Assembly (NCBI GenBank): GCA_015680685.1
Contig: MNCI01004871.1
Span: 423,939 to 487,938, forward strand
Direction of reading: 5' to 3'
Origin: Gnetum montanum
Taxonomy: Eukaryota; Streptophyta; Gnetopsida; Gnetales; Gnetaceae
DNA: 64,000 nt
Position numbers and translations under genes: made by a program. Below, in pieces: positions 10,036-22,084 of this stretch. Positions within the stretch are counted from its first letter, which is position 1. Every line of letters starts with the position of its first letter. The notes beneath the pieces were generated by a model. It made no database searches, had not been told where the DNA came from, and worked only from the letters and a program-made list of their open reading frames with translations.

Positions 10036-10485
10036 TTGGCTTATCCTAGGAGCCCCCTTATCTATTTACAAATTTCTAGGAATGAACTATGTAAAGCTCT
10101 TCTTGATTCAAGTTTTGGTGTGAACTTGATTTTTCATGAGATGTATACTTCTTGGAACCTACCACCTTTCAAGAAGAGTAATATCATATTGGAATTGGTA
10201 GATCAGTCCATCACTATTTCATTGGGACTAGTCAAAGACATTTTGACAACTATATGTGGGTGGTCTTATCCTGCTGATTTCCTAGTAATTAAGGTTGAGA
10301 ACTATAAGGGGGACTTACCAATCATTATGGGAAGAACATATTTGAGCATTGTTGATGTAAGAATGAGCATTAAATATCTTTCCCTGAAGATATTGAAGAA
10401 AATGCATTTGGGGGTGCAATTGTGTGCAAAAAAATTAGTCCATGAAGTGAGCATCTATTTTTGCATGCAGGCACTGTGCACATGA
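10036..10485 (+). CDS. Aspartic protease domain, element C (open reading frame of 149 codons)
   Basis: This is the best preserved protease of the family here: no stop over 149 codons. It reads CKALLDSSFGVNLIFHEMYT at the active site (Asp near 10110), then SLGLVKDILTTICGWSYPAD and PIIMGRTYLSIVD. The start given is only the first ATG in the frame; in an active element this would be an internal part of Gag-Pol. It cannot be translated as such because gag upstream and RT downstream are broken. Confidence 0.75.
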   Translation: MAYPRSPLIYLQISRNELCKALLDSSFGVNLIFHEMYTSWNLPPFKKSNIILELVDQSITISLGLVKDILTTICGWSYPADFLVIKVENYKGDLPIIMGRTYLSIVDVRMSIKYLSLKILKKMHLGVQLCAKKLVHEVSIYFCMQALCT

Positions 10486-10929
10486 AGTAGATATTCAAAG
10501 GTGTCTATACACAGTAGCCAAAAAATAAGAGGGCACCTAGTGGCTGACTGCTAATTCTAGTAGTAGCACAATGTGCATGGAACCCACTGAGAGCTTAACA
10601 TGCACTTATGTCGCAGGCATGGATGAACTAAAGCAAGTTCATCATTAACTCTCTAATGATGAAAATGCTAATACAAATTGGGGAGAGTTGGAGATCCTTG
10701 AGAATTTTAAATAAGATCCCCTAGAGTTGAAAACTCTACTTGTCAGCCTACAATATGCATTCTTGAAAAATGGCAAGCCAATCATACTTAATGCCAAACT
10801 TACTCTTGAATAGAAAGAAAAATTGTTGAAAGTGGTTAACAAATGGCTAACAACCTTTGCTTGGTCATATCCTGAACTCATTGGAATTGATCCATGAATA
10901 TGTTAGCACCACATTTACATTGATCCATC

Positions 10930-11690
10930 CATGAAGGCGAGGCAACCACAATGGTGGTTGAATCCAAAATTGAAGCAAATAGTAAAGGAGGAGATTGAGT
11001 AACTCCTTAAGGTAGGGTTCATCTATCCCATTGTGGATAGAAAGTGGGTCATCCCACTTGTGATAGTGCCAAAGAGAGGTGGTAAATGGTGGATTTGTAT
11101 TTACTTTAGGTTGTTAAACATGGAAACATTCAAAGATCATTTTTCATTGTCATTCATTGATTAGGTGTTGGACACCATATTTGGGCATTGCTATTATAGT
11201 TTTTTTATGGTTATAGTGGCTATAACCAAAACCAAATTGCATTAGAAGATTAGGCTAAAATAATATTCACAAGTCCTCAAGGGACCTTTTCATATCATAA
11301 GATGCATTTTTGTCTATGCAATGTTCTTGCCACTTTTTAATGCCTGATCTTAAGCATATTTTAGCAATAAATAGGTAGCAGAGTGGAAGACTTTATGGAT
11401 AACGTCTTCACTTATGGCACTACATTCAAGCAAGCCTTGGACTTCCTTGAGTAAGTAATCAAAAGATGTGTGGAAACAAACATGTGGCTGAATTGGCAAA
11501 AGAGCCATCTCATGGTCTAAGAATGCATTGTATTGGAGCATTGAATTTTGCAGGAAGGGATCAAGGTAAACCCTGAAAAGATAAGGGTCATCTACGGAAT
11601 CACCCATCAACTAGAAATTGTCAAGGATGTTTGGTCATTCCTTGGACATACTAGTTCCTACTAGCAATTCATAGAGAATTTCTCTAATAT
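10930..11690 (+). pseudogene. Reverse transcriptase, element C
   Basis: Ty3/gypsy RT palm and fingers are visible in pieces: GFIYPIVDRKWVIPLVIVPK (fingers, near 11015), RLLNMETFKDHFSLSFID (near 11105), and VEDFMDNVFTY at about 11385-11415 where active copies have FMDDF. The second catalytic Asp is therefore Asn here. Thumb text GHTSSY and later blocks match B and D. Multiple stops and frameshifts are present. The ORF on the opposite strand at 11350-11610 is a shadow. Confidence 0.8.
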
Positions 11691-11694
11691 CGTG

Positions 11695-12200
11695 AAATTG
11701 TTGGTTGAGCTAAAAAAGAAAGATGCTTCCTTCATCTGGACCAAGGAATGTGAAAATGCATTCTAAAGCCTCAAGTAAAAGCTCATAGAGACTCCAATTC
11801 TACGAGCACTTGACTAGTCTAAACCATTCCATATCATGATAGATGCATCTAATTACACCTTGGGAGCTGTGCTTATGCAGTTGGACGATAAGAAATGTTC
11901 ATGTTACATCTATTGTGCAAGTCGAAGCATTGTGGGTGCACAACTGAATTACACCACCATGAAAAAAGAACTAATGGCAGTGGTGTATGCTCTAGAAAAG
12001 TTGAGGCACTATGTGCTTGGACATAAAGTGTTTGTGCACACTGATCATAGTGCCATCCACTTTCTCATGAACAAGCCAATGATGAGCCCTTTTGTCATAT
12101 GGTGGCTAGTGATCTTGTAGGAATTTGATCTCACAATGGTGGATCAAAAGGGGACTGAGAATGTGGTCACCAATCACTTGTCTTGGTTGTGATGGGATAA
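11695..12200 (+). pseudogene. RNase H domain, element C
   Basis: A Ty3/gypsy RNase H with good preservation: an open stretch of 94 codons (11836-12120) contains MIDASNYTLGAVLMQLDD, the block YASRSIV-type CASRSIVGAQLNYTTMKKEL, and VFVHTDHSAIHFLMNK. The catalytic acids of the family (Asp of DAS, Glu of KKEL, Asp of TDHSA) are all present. It ends with VVTNHLSWL where the family has VxDHLSRL. Upstream linker text WTKECENAF is in the same region. Confidence 0.85.
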
Positions 12201-12365
12201 CAAAGAGGAGAAGAGCCTACTCTCTGACCAATTTCCTAATGAACTCCTCTTTATTGGTACAATAAATGAACAAATTCCTATAAAAAAATGGTATGATGGC
12301 ATCCTCACTTATCGTCTCACTCAAGAGATGTCACAAGATCTAGACCATAAGAAGAAACAATAGTT

Positions 12366-13126
12366 TAAATGTGTATATTCGATGTCATAGGGTATACAAC
12401 AACTTATAAATATAGCACTTGGGCTCTTGATTTTTATATCAAGTTTTGTCATAGTTAGCAAAGCTCTTGTAGTTTGTTTCCTCCAGAGTTAGAATATTTT
12501 TTGAGTACCCACAACATGAGATTGAGTGTGTATGGATCTTTTTTTGAACACTAATGTACTTGAGTGTAGTAGTGTGATGGGAATAAAAAAAAACTCTTTG
12601 ATAATCCTTGTAGCATTGAGAATAGATTAATGTTTCCTTTGATGTGCTTTACTTTCATGCACTTTACTTTTATGCATTTAAATTAATCAATTAATTTTCA
12701 GTTGTTAATGAACCTAAGCATGACCACTTCAAGTACATATAGTGCTTGGTAACCTAGCAACGCTTAACATTTGGTAGCCTAGCAAGGCTATATGTGTTTA
12801 GGAAAGTGGAATGGATACTTGTGTTAGACTAGCTAAGCTAGTTTAAATCTTGTTTTCTATTATTGATTAGCTTAATTTATTTATCTCTTTATCGTCATTA
12901 GGAGCAAAGTAGAATTAGACAACATCATATGCCTCACTTTTGACTAAACCATACGTGACAAAGCTACCATTAGTCCAAGTGGGAAGATAGTGAACTACGA
13001 TCAAAGCATAATGATCTATATGCCACAACTAGTCCCATCCATGGAATTCAACTGGATCATGTGTGAATGCTTGTGATTCATATGCTTGTGATCATGCGTG
13101 AATGCTTGTGATTCATATGTGATTCA
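12366..13126 (+). repeat. 5' LTR of element E, truncated at its 5' end
   Basis: The 3' part aligns with the G and H LTRs (ACTAAACCATACGTGACA, GTGGGAAGATAGTGAACTACG). A TATA box, TATAAATA, is at 12405-12412. The LTR ends ...GATTCA at 13126, directly before a primer site, so it is a 5' LTR. Its first part is missing where it abuts the RNase H tail of copy C. A 20-base unit GAATGCTTGTGATTCATATG occurs twice near its 3' end (13065 and 13101). Confidence 0.7.
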
Positions 13127-13146
13127 TTGGCATTGTTGTTCAGGAT
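13127..13146 (+). promoter_or_regulatory. Primer binding site, tRNA-Asp-like, element E
   Basis: TTGGCATTGTTGTTCAGGAT follows the LTR directly. It matches the tRNA-Asp complement at most positions and the changes are mainly C-to-T and G-to-A. Confidence 0.55.
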
Positions 13147-13249
13147 GGTGCTAGTTATCTAGATTAGTTATATTATACATGATTGCTATAAAGGTATTAA
13201 TGATATATCTTTCAAAAACTATTAGCTCACACACACCATAAACTAACAA

Positions 13250-14735
13250 CAATTTCTCTTTCACATGAAAGTGATGATGCACTATATAGTGAATGCATTC
13301 ATTGGAGAAATAACAAGATATATGATGAAAAACATTGGAGTGACCAACTTTATGCAGAGGTTTCTTATGATCATGATTACCTTGATGACACTTAAAGACT
13401 ACATTTACCTAAGATAGAAAATCTTGGAGGAGATGGCATGAGTCCTAAACTAGAAAAGGCCTCAAGGCCTAAGACCTCCTTGAAATCAAGAAGCGATAAA
13501 TCACCCTAAAGAACACCATAGAAGCCATGGTAATCCTTCTAGTTTCTCATCTTCCTCTTTCCTTTTAACATCTAGTTCTGACAAAGATGAATGTAGGTAT
13601 AGGGATAAAGTTCCACTAAAGGGTCAGAATAAAAGTAAAAATTGAACCCATAGACACACTCAAGGTCATCAACATGAACACAAGTCCAATCATCACCATC
13701 AACCAAATAGATATTTTCATCACAACTTGTTTGATGATGATGAATCCTTGTTGGCCATCAAGAGCCTAATGCATATCATAGAGGCCATTAAGATATCTCA
13801 CAAACATCGCAAAAAGAGTTGCCTACCTAAGATTGACATGAATAATATCCCTAAATTTGAAAGAGGCTATGATTTAGATCCACAACATCATTTACAAGCC
13901 TTCCAAGATGCCTATGTTTGCAATAACATTGAAAACGAATGGAAAAAGATGAAGGTCTTTTCTAGGACACTAATTGATAAAGCCAAAGTATGACATTGAT
14001 CATTGAGACTGAATTCAATTTGGTGATGGTTCACAATGTTGGAAATATTCAACGAAAAATACCAAACCTATACAAGAGTGTCTAATTTGAGGAGACAAAT
14101 CCAAGAGTGGAAGCAAAAACAACATGAACCCTTGGACATGGCCTTAGATAGATATTATTCCTTATTGAATAGAGGCCCAGGTCATGATTTCTCTAAGGAA
14201 AGGAAACTTTCCCACATCATAGATGGGATTTGTAAAAAAACAAGGGAGACCCTTGGGATGTATGCCCCAAGGCAATTATATGAGCTCCAATCCCATCAGA
14301 TCTAAGTGCTAATTAAGCATGTGGCAAAAGAAGAGGGAGAGATATGCAAATGGGAGAATGTTGAGAAATATTAATGGGACCCAACTCTTCAACATAAGGA
14401 GGTCCAGATCTATGATAAGAAGAATGAAACCACTCTTGATTTGGTGATTTTGCAATAAACCTTGCGAATACAGAAGTCTATTGATGAACTTGAAGCAAAG
14501 TTTAGTTGGATGTCCAAATGGATATATGAAAATGTTACAACTCTCATTGAGACAGTCAAGGAGAGGATCATGCAAAATAAGCCAGGAGATCACAATAAAT
14601 AAAGGATATAGAACTAAGAAATGGTTAGGAACACTTCTCGACAAATGGGAAAAATGGCTAAAGAAAGTGAGGCTATAGACTCAACCATAGATGAAGATGC
14701 TAGATTCTTTAGAGAGTTGATCATACTCTAAAATT
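13250..14735 (+). pseudogene. Gag, element E
   Basis: A Gag of the same family as A-D. From 13727 it reads MFDDDESLLAIKSLMHIIEA, then PKIDMNNIPKFERGYDLDPQ, HHLQAFQDAYVCNNIENEWK, LEIFNEKYQTYTRVSNLRRQ and EPLDMALDRYYSLLNRGPGH, one of the most readable capsid regions in the window. Stops break it near 13993, 14305 and 14375. The C-terminal zinc knuckle is not reached: the element is cut near 14735, so no pol remains. Everything after this point is unrelated. Confidence 0.75.
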
Positions 14736-16849
14736 TTTTATAATACATTTTATTTTTAGGGTCCAATAGTAAAAAATTAAGTACCTTAAATAATATTTGA
14801 TTCATCAAGATTTGTCTATTGATACTTAATGCTCTCATTTGGATGTTCATGACCTTAGATTTCCTTTTTGTAATATGGAAGACTCATTTATTCATTACTT
14901 TTCATTTGTTTCCTTACTTAAGGTTCTTAGTCATAGTGTAGATCATATTTACATGGTTTTAAATCAAGATTAGAGGAAGTTTTATTTGGTAATGTTTATG
15001 AACTTCAAATAAATTTTTCTTTCCACTTGAAGTTGCTTTTATTCCTTTTTTTTATGACATTTCAAAATTTTGATGTAATGTTATTATCACAAAGATTTTC
15101 TAGCTAACATTCTTTCTTTATCAGCTCAAGGTGATATCATGAAAAAGCTATAGTTTCAATTATATCTCTCTTTAATTATTTTTTTTTCTTTTTTATTTAG
15201 GGGGTCTTTAGTATGAAGTGAAAATCCAAGAGGTTGCTTCTAAAAAAGGGCAAGGTCTAATCCCTCTCTTACCTCAAAGAGGAGCCTTTTTAGGATTGGT
15301 TATAAAGATGAAAACCTAAAAATCCATCCTCAAAATTATTGGGCATTTTCTTTTATGTTATGCTAGAGGTTCACCTCTCTTTGGTGCACCTCTATGATTG
15401 TACTTTGAATTTATTTTTTATTGAACTTTTTATTTTTGGGATTCAACACTCTCCCTCTCAAAAAAATGTACAGCTAATGAGAGGTAACTTAAGTAGTTAC
15501 CTTATTATTTAACAAGGATTTTTAGACAAGATGTTGTTAATTCGAATTACACTCAAGGCATCATTATATTCCTCTATAAAGGTTTTAATGTATCATGTTT
15601 TTTATTAAGGAAATGATAATAATATAAAATATATTAAAGAAGCAAAGGATGTTAAAGCATTACATCTATCTAAAGGATCCTAGGTAGGTCAAAATGTAGC
15701 CAAATAATTAGGATCCATAAATACTTTATGGGTTAACTAACCAAAGAAATAGGAAACCAATAGGAGGAGGAAGCACAACCAAAACTTGAGAAATATCTAA
15801 GTTGACATTAATCACTCTCATTCATATAGATGAAAGGAGATGAATAGGATGTAAATACCAAAGGCAAGGTACCAAATTCAAATTCTATGTTCATGATAAC
15901 AAGGAATGTAGAGTTATCATAGGATGTGACTATAATGATGTAAAATGAGGAAATTTTGATATGCTTCTAGATGCTACTACCATTACATTTCAAGATGCTA
16001 GAAAGGTGTCAATTGGTACTAAGAGAAAAAATGGACACGACCATTCAAGCTTTGGGATGTTAATATTAACATGTATAGTTTCATCAAAATTCATTCCAAA
16101 AGGAAATTGTGTGGAATGGTAGAGTGGAAGAATAAAATTATGTTTTGTACATCACTAAGCATTAAGTGTGATGATCACATATTCATTAGCTAAAGTAAAA
16201 GAAATTACAATAGAGATACAAAGGAGGCATAGTCATGTGGGCAAACCAAGTGGGAGAAGGTAGTGCAAGAATTGAAACCTTTGTCAAAGCAACCATACCT
16301 TTGACAACGTTAATTAACAAATCTAAAAAGCCTTTATGAACGATTAGAAGGATCCTAAAATGAGTGAGATGTAAATTTCTTCCAAAGCTTCTTTGCTAGA
16401 AATGATAAGAGGTAGAAGCTATCCTTAACTTCTTCAAGGGGAAACTTGCATAAAATATATAATGGAAGCCTGCAAGCAAAGTGAACCTTGAGTCTAGTAT
16501 AAATACCTCATAATTTGTTAGGTAGCCTTTGTTCATGGTGCTAGCAAGCTAATCCTATTGTAGAAGCTTCTTTAGATAATTGGAATGGATGTATAAAAAA
16601 ATCACATTGTCTCCTCCACTAATCCAAAATGACCTAACTTATTAACCATCACCTTTCCAAGCAATAGGTTTATTGTTGAGGTAATTGTCCATGCGAAAAC
16701 CCTCACTTTCAACCATTGGATCATGGATGTGTCTTCACTCCATGATTGAAGTCTACAAAGTACCCATACATGTGGGCAATATTATAGTTCAAAATAGTAT
16801 ATATTCCATTTGACATTCATAAAAAATGGAAGTGTAAAAGAATTTTGCA
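14736..16849. other. Stretch without a recognisable gene
   Basis: AT-rich sequence with stops in all frames. The segment 15380-15467 (GTACTTTGAATTTATTTTTTATTG, broken here for length, ending CCCTCTC then AAAAAAA) resembles the 3' end of a plant LINE on the plus strand. The part from about 16850 upwards belongs to the minus-strand LINE. For 15470-16849 I see no protein or structural match. Confidence 0.4.
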
Positions 16850-17117
16850 AGTTTGAGTGACCAATTGCTTATGCTTAATTGAGAGCTTGACTAGCGAAGC
16901 CATTGAGTGTTATGGATTTTGACCTAATGTTTGTAGTACTCAATGGTTTTAATAGCCATAGTGTAAGCAAGGTGCACAACTTCACATGAAAAATTCCTCT
17001 AATTTCTTTCAAGCCATGTTTGCCATACGACTTTCAACCATAAGCCAACATTTCCTACACAAGTGTAATGGCTATCAAATTAATGAATCCATGTTCAAAA
17101 ATCAACTTCATAATGAA
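16850..17117 (-). mobile_element. LINE C-terminus, left half, split by element B
   Basis: On the minus strand the text VGLWLKVVWQTWLERN, then NFSCEVVHLAYT, matches the end of plant L1 ORF2, where Trp-rich helices with a W-x-x-W-x-E-R-N pattern follow the zf-RVT zinc domain. The preceding zinc domain is found at 27416-27760, on the far side of element B, whose insertion target carries a matching duplication. Confidence 0.65.
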
Positions 17118-17987
17118 AGATGAGCAATAAGTAGTCCCTACACCTAACCATACGAATCACTAGCATTCACTATGTGATATGGTCAAATTTTGTAGACTTT
17201 AGCTCTCCAAGTACACTAGTTCTAGGAAGTGAATATCAAGGACGTGATCATTGTCTTCCTAGTTTTACTTGTGAAATGCAAAGGTATGATTAAGTGTTAT
17301 TAAGGCACATGATTTTATCATTTTTTTCTTTTTCACTAGATTCGCCTAAGTGCTAGAAATAAAGTAAATTTGAAATTTAATTAATCTAATTAATATAATA
17401 ACTAGCTAACACTTAACTAATCCTACCATAAGCATCTATTCCCACTTTTTGTACACATCCTAAACACGTTACAACATTACTAGGCTACCAAGCATTAGGC
17501 ACTACTAGGATTACCAAGTGTCATGTATGCTCGAAGTGGTCATACCTATGTATGTTATTTAATCGATATTAATTACTTAATTAAAACTCATTAAAGTCAA
17601 GTGCAAGAATAATACATGCATAAGGGAAACATTAATCTATTCTAAGTGCTTCAAGGTTTGATCAGAAAAGCTCATCTTTATTGTCATTCACACTGAGGTG
17701 CTCAGGTACATCAATGCTCAAATAAAGATTCATATACTTTCCAACTCCTACTACAGGCACTTAGAAAATATTCTAACTATGGAGAAAACAAACTACAAGA
17801 GCTTCACTAACAACTAAGAAATGGAATGTTTGGATTGTGCATCCAAGTGTTGTATTTATAGGCAGGCACACATCCTGTGATATTGAATATCTGATAACAT
17901 AGCATGTGCTCTGATATCAGGGCTCCAATATCAAAGCTATGATATCAGAGCTTCAATATTGTAGTTGATGAAAAATATGATTTATCA
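17118..17987 (-). repeat. 3' LTR of element B
   Basis: In element orientation it starts TGATAAATCATATTTTTCATC (written here as the LTR edge at 17987) and ends near 17118, where the terminal TG/CA has one substitution. It contains a TATA box (TATAAATA on the minus strand, 17853-17860) and decayed GATATC motifs between about 17878 and 17960. It pairs with 26575-27415. Confidence 0.85.
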
Positions 17988-17999
17988 TACCCCCATGAC
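17988..17999 (-). promoter_or_regulatory. Polypurine tract of element B
   Basis: The minus strand reads AGTCATGGGGGTA immediately before the LTR start TGATAA. The same arrangement, TTGTGGGGGTA before TGCTGAG, is at 38964-38975 in copy G. This is the plus-strand primer site. Confidence 0.6.
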
Positions 18000-18341
18000 T
18001 AAATGAAAACTCGCAAGGTATGGGATCATTGACTAAATAACTGACATACAAACTAACTCAAACCAAACAAATAGACACTAAGTACCCAAGTGTATAGATT
18101 TATAATCTTTTATAAAATTTGGTGTCATGACAACAAAATTGAACACCATGAAAAAAAATTGACACCCAAACCCCTCTAGCAGCTTGAAGATGATGGATAA
18201 GATCAAATTGTCTCGAAGAGGTCCTATTGCATGGGCTTCTGCTACCTTCTCCTAGCATTGTTAACCACTTCCATCTCTAAGGCGCTTAGCCCTTGGTTGG
18301 GATAGTCCCACTTCTAGTCCATGCTTTCCTTTTGGTGCCAT
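18000..18341 (-). pseudogene. Remnant of the env-position ORF, element B
   Basis: On the minus strand an ATG at 18341 begins MAPKGKHGLEVGLSQPRAKR, basic and Pro-containing. It is preceded by GTTGTGATCATAG, which looks like a 3' splice site with an upstream CTAAT branch-like motif. Copy G has MAPKRG at the equivalent ATG, after GTGTGATTGCAG, in a homologous upstream context that includes a GTGGGGG block (18612-18622 here). Between this ATG and the polypurine tract there are only about 340 bases, against 760 in G, so B has lost part of the frame. Two early stops are present. Function unknown. Confidence 0.5.
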
Positions 18342-20239
18342 CTATGATCACAACAAAATTAAGGATTAGCATGTGATGTGTAACTTATGTCATTTAGGTA
18401 CCTTGTGTCTTTGGGAAATTATACTTGGCTAAGTTATGATTATGGTAGATTGATTATTTTAATATTATTTGATTTCTGTGGCTACTAGAGTTCATTGGAA
18501 GGGTTTAACTTGCATAAATTAGTGATTTAATGTTATTTTATTCATTAAATCCTTGTGGGAACGAAATAAATTTCAAAAAAAAAATTTCACTATAGACCTT
18601 AGGTTTGTTGCCCCCACAATGTAGAGCTTACCTCCAGTAGTAGTAGGATTGAAAAAGAAGGTAAATCAAAAAAGTGGTTTAAAAGTTATGGGCTTTGGAA
18701 GGTTCTAGGCTCCAAAAATTTTCAACATTCAAGATAAGGGAAAAAATAAGTATTTTAACACAAACTTAAAATTCTTGAAGAGACAGAAAAGCTATGAACA
18801 TGATAAAATTCTTGAAGAGGATTAGATAACTCATAAAAAAGGAGTTTTCATTGGAGAACATTATAAGGAAGTGCACAATTGGATGCCACCAATGGGATGC
18901 ACAAAAGGTTTGATCGCAAAACTACCTAAGGGATTTAGAATTTAACCAATCCAACCAAGAGATATGAAAATGGGTCCTCCCCAAAGTAGGCTCATGCCCA
19001 TTATGTCCTTGCATATTCTCAAACCAAGGAGTCTATTGACCCCATGGTCGATTAATGGTTATGGTAGTTAAACAACAAATCATCGAAGAAACTATTAAAG
19101 AATTTTGTCCATATCAAACTAAGACATTTGAAATAAACATGAGAAGAGGTAGTAATGTGGATTATGGAAAGCATAGGTGGATGATGAGAGAGAGAGAGTG
19201 GAATGGAGTCCCAAATTATGGTCACATGAAGTTCCTTGTGAATTTTTTGTGGTTAAAGTGATGTGATAATGACCATTCCTAGTTCGAATTAAAACTAAAA
19301 ACTTCCAATGACTTTGCATTAACACTCTTAGACTCGTCCACCCCTCAAGGTTTAAGAGTATCCCCACAAATCAATCACCATTCCAAAAAGAAAAGAAAAG
19401 AGAAGTAAGAAGTGAGAAGGGCCTTAGTTAGAGGTGACCTTCAGGCATGGGTAACATGTCTTTCTACTCTCATAACCAATGCTTGTAGCCTGTTATTTTG
19501 TCTAAGGGATGTGCTTTGAACTTCCATTACTTTTTTTTGAATTTTATATTTTTATGATTTTTCAATGGGAACCACACCATGCAAAGACTTTAACTTTTTG
19601 TTATTGGTCAATAGGGGAATGATGATAAATCCTTGAAAATATCACTACACCCAAAAGGATAGGCAAGTACAAAAAAGTGTTAAATCCTCTTAAAGTCACA
19701 CCCTTGTCTATCCATTTAACTCTTTCCAAGTTTGGAAACTATCAAAGTCACTAGTTCGTTAAAAGTTTCATTAAGGAAGGAACTTCATACTTCCAAAATA
19801 AGGGAACACCATAGAGTTCTGTGGGTGGGTGAATGATGTGGACTCACTGCCTATAATCATGAGAAGAACCATGTCTTAGTTATCAACACAAAAATTCAAT
19901 GATAGAATTCATACATTAACAATCAAATAACATTATGGTACAAGCCACCATCAGCAAATAACTATAGTTGCACTTAGTCCTGGCCGTAATAAAGGAAAAA
20001 CAAAACATACATAAGAAAACCATAAAAGAAAAGCATAATAAAAACACAAACCAAAATAAAGTAAAATATAAAAGAAATTGTAAAATATGCAAGAAAGATA
20101 AAACGTATTAAAGATGGTGTGAAACAAAAAATTGGTGTAAATAAGAAAAAATGAAAAACTAAGGAGCCAATTTTTATGATTTAGCATGGATGGCCATCTC
20201 CTCTATGACTAAGTTGAAAAGAGGAGATCCAAAAAATGG
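18342..20239 (-). other. 3' region of element B between integrase and the env-position ORF
   Basis: About 1.9 kb without a credible gene in either direction. 18350-18780 aligns with 37760-38205 of copy G (ATAACTTTTAAACC against ATAACTCGCTCGC, then the GTGGGGG block). 19640-20240 aligns with the start of the window. A low-complexity A-rich tract lies at 20000-20165. The short plus-strand frame at 19055-19261 has no copy support and is not annotated as a gene. Confidence 0.5.
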
Positions 20240-21500
20240 GGCATGGTTGTTTATATGCTGAGGTGTTCTAGTCATTGGCTCTCTTAGGCTCATGGAAAGG
20301 TTTAATTTGTTGCATGTTGACTAGCAGTTTCTTATTTGGGATTTCAAGTCTTTATATCAATATGTTCCTAGAGGGAAAGGTTTCATAAATGATGTAAGGT
20401 CCTTCCCACAACATTTGGAACTTAGTTTTTTATGGCACATGTGTGGGATTCCAATAAAGGATCTTATCCCCTAGTTGAAATCTTACCTTCCTTATTTTAA
20501 GGTCATGGAATTACTTGTTGAATGCCTTGTGCACTTCATTCAAGGATAAGACCACCAATTGATTCTCATCTAGCACGTTGAGGTTTATCAGTCTTTCTTT
20601 TTCTATTAGGCTTAGGTCAAGGTCAAAGTCATAGGCTATTGAAAGTGTATGCAGCTCATACTGGATAGGAAGAATTGGAAATTTACCAAATACTAGCTTA
20701 TAAGGAGAATAGCCTATAGGGAGTTTCTAGGTTGAGTAGTAGGTCCAAAGGGAATCATTAAATTTAGTGTTCCAATCTCTCCTATATTTTCTAACTGTTC
20801 TTGTTAAGATCTTAGTGATCTCCCTATTCATAACTTTAGCTTAACTATTGGCTTGGGGGTGGTAGGGTGTTGTTAACTTATGTTCTACCTCCAAGTGTTG
20901 CATGAGTTTCCAAAAGGTGATGCCTATAAAATGAGTATCATTATCAAAAATCAGTGCATGTGGCATCCCAAATCTATTTACAACATTTTTTTTGTAAAAA
21001 TCAAACACCTATAGAAGATGTACAGTCAATGATGGCCATTGCTTCTACCCATTTTGTACAATAGTCAATAGCAACTATGACATACATCTTTCCATTTGAC
21101 ATGGGTATAATGGGATCCATGAAGTCAATGCCCTAGATGTTGAAGGGTTCCAATGGTTAGATGAACTATTGAGCTTCCTCCATATGAGTAGTCCTTCCAT
21201 CATTACATTGGTAGTGATCATAGGAGTAGATAAATTGATGACTGTCCCTAAAAAGTGTTCGCCAAGAATACCCTACCATCAGGATCTTGATGGTCATACA
21301 TCTTCTAGCATAGTGGCCCCCACAAGGATCGTCATAAGCATCTTGGAAAATGCGTAGTTGATCAGCATTAGGAAGACACCAACGAATTAGGCTATTGGTG
21401 CATACCTTGTAAAGATGTTTGTTGATCTCCATGAAGCATTTTTCCCAATGAAGAAACTATTGTTTCTTGCTATTGTCTAGCTCTTGTGGCATCTCATGGG
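20240..21500 (-). pseudogene. Integrase, element B
   Basis: The N-terminal zinc domain is open over 88 codons (21166-21432): GGHYARRCMTIKILMVGYSW, then YSYDHYQCNDG, the H-x-H and C-x2-C pattern with decayed residues. The core shows GIDFMDPIIPMSNGKMYVIV (first Asp kept), then IFDNDTHF (second Asp kept), and PQANS-stop-AKVM, where the catalytic Glu of QAE is Lys. C-terminal text continues to about 20240 with many stops. It would insert cDNA into the genome in an active element. Confidence 0.8.
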
Positions 21501-21609
21501 TAAGAAGGTAGGTGATAATGTCATCATACTAGTTAGGTTCAGTGGGAACTTATTCATTTATTGCACTAGGAAACTAATCAAAAAGTGATTTTTCCTTCTC
21601 TTTGTTATC

Positions 21610-22084
21610 CCATCTCAACTAAGATAAGTGGTCGACAACCACATTCTTACTTCCCTTTCAATTTACCATTGTGAGATTGAATTCTTGTTAGATCACCAGC
21701 CATTGTATGACATGGGGGCTCATCGTTGGTTTGTTCATAAGGAACTAGATTGCACTATGGTCTATGTGCATGAACACCTTGTACCCAAGCACATAGTGCC
21801 TTAATTTCTCCAAGGCATACACCACCACCATCAATTATTTCTTTGTTATGATGTAATTTAGTAGTGCATCCACAATGCTTTGGCTTGCATAGTGGATATA
21901 GTAAGGACATTTCTAATCATCCAATTATGTGAGCATGGCTCCTAAAGCATAATTGGAAGCATCTATCATAATATGAAATGGTCTAGACTAATTTGGTGCT
22001 CGTAGAATTGGAGTTTCTACAAGATTTTTCTTGAGTTATTGGAATGCATTCTCACATTTCTTGGTCCAGACAAATAGAGCATCC
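21610..22084 (-). pseudogene. RNase H domain, element B
   Basis: Reads WTKKCENAF, then IMIDASNYALGAML, HYASQSIVDALLNYI, VVVYALEKLRHYVLGYKVFM and IDHSAI-stop-FLMNK, followed by NVVVDHLS-stop-LRWDN. The first catalytic Asp is kept, but the Glu after ITKK is a stop codon. The order and wording match C and D closely. Confidence 0.8.

Larger units (their letters stand above)
7388..12365 (+). mobile_element. Athila-like element C, 5' LTR absent and integrase deleted
   Basis: The plus strand shows leader, gag, protease, RT and RNase H in the family order. Element A lies immediately upstream, and no 5' LTR of C is visible between it and gag. After RNase H the match to copy D stops near 12365 and continues straight into LTR sequence of copy E, so integrase and the 3' end are lost. 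Stops are frequent and CpG is almost gone, so this copy is old. Confidence 0.75.

Noticed and set aside
19055-19367. Overlapping plus and minus frames in the 3' region of element B
   Set aside because: No similarity to the same region of other copies and no recognisable motif; not enough to call an antisense ORF.
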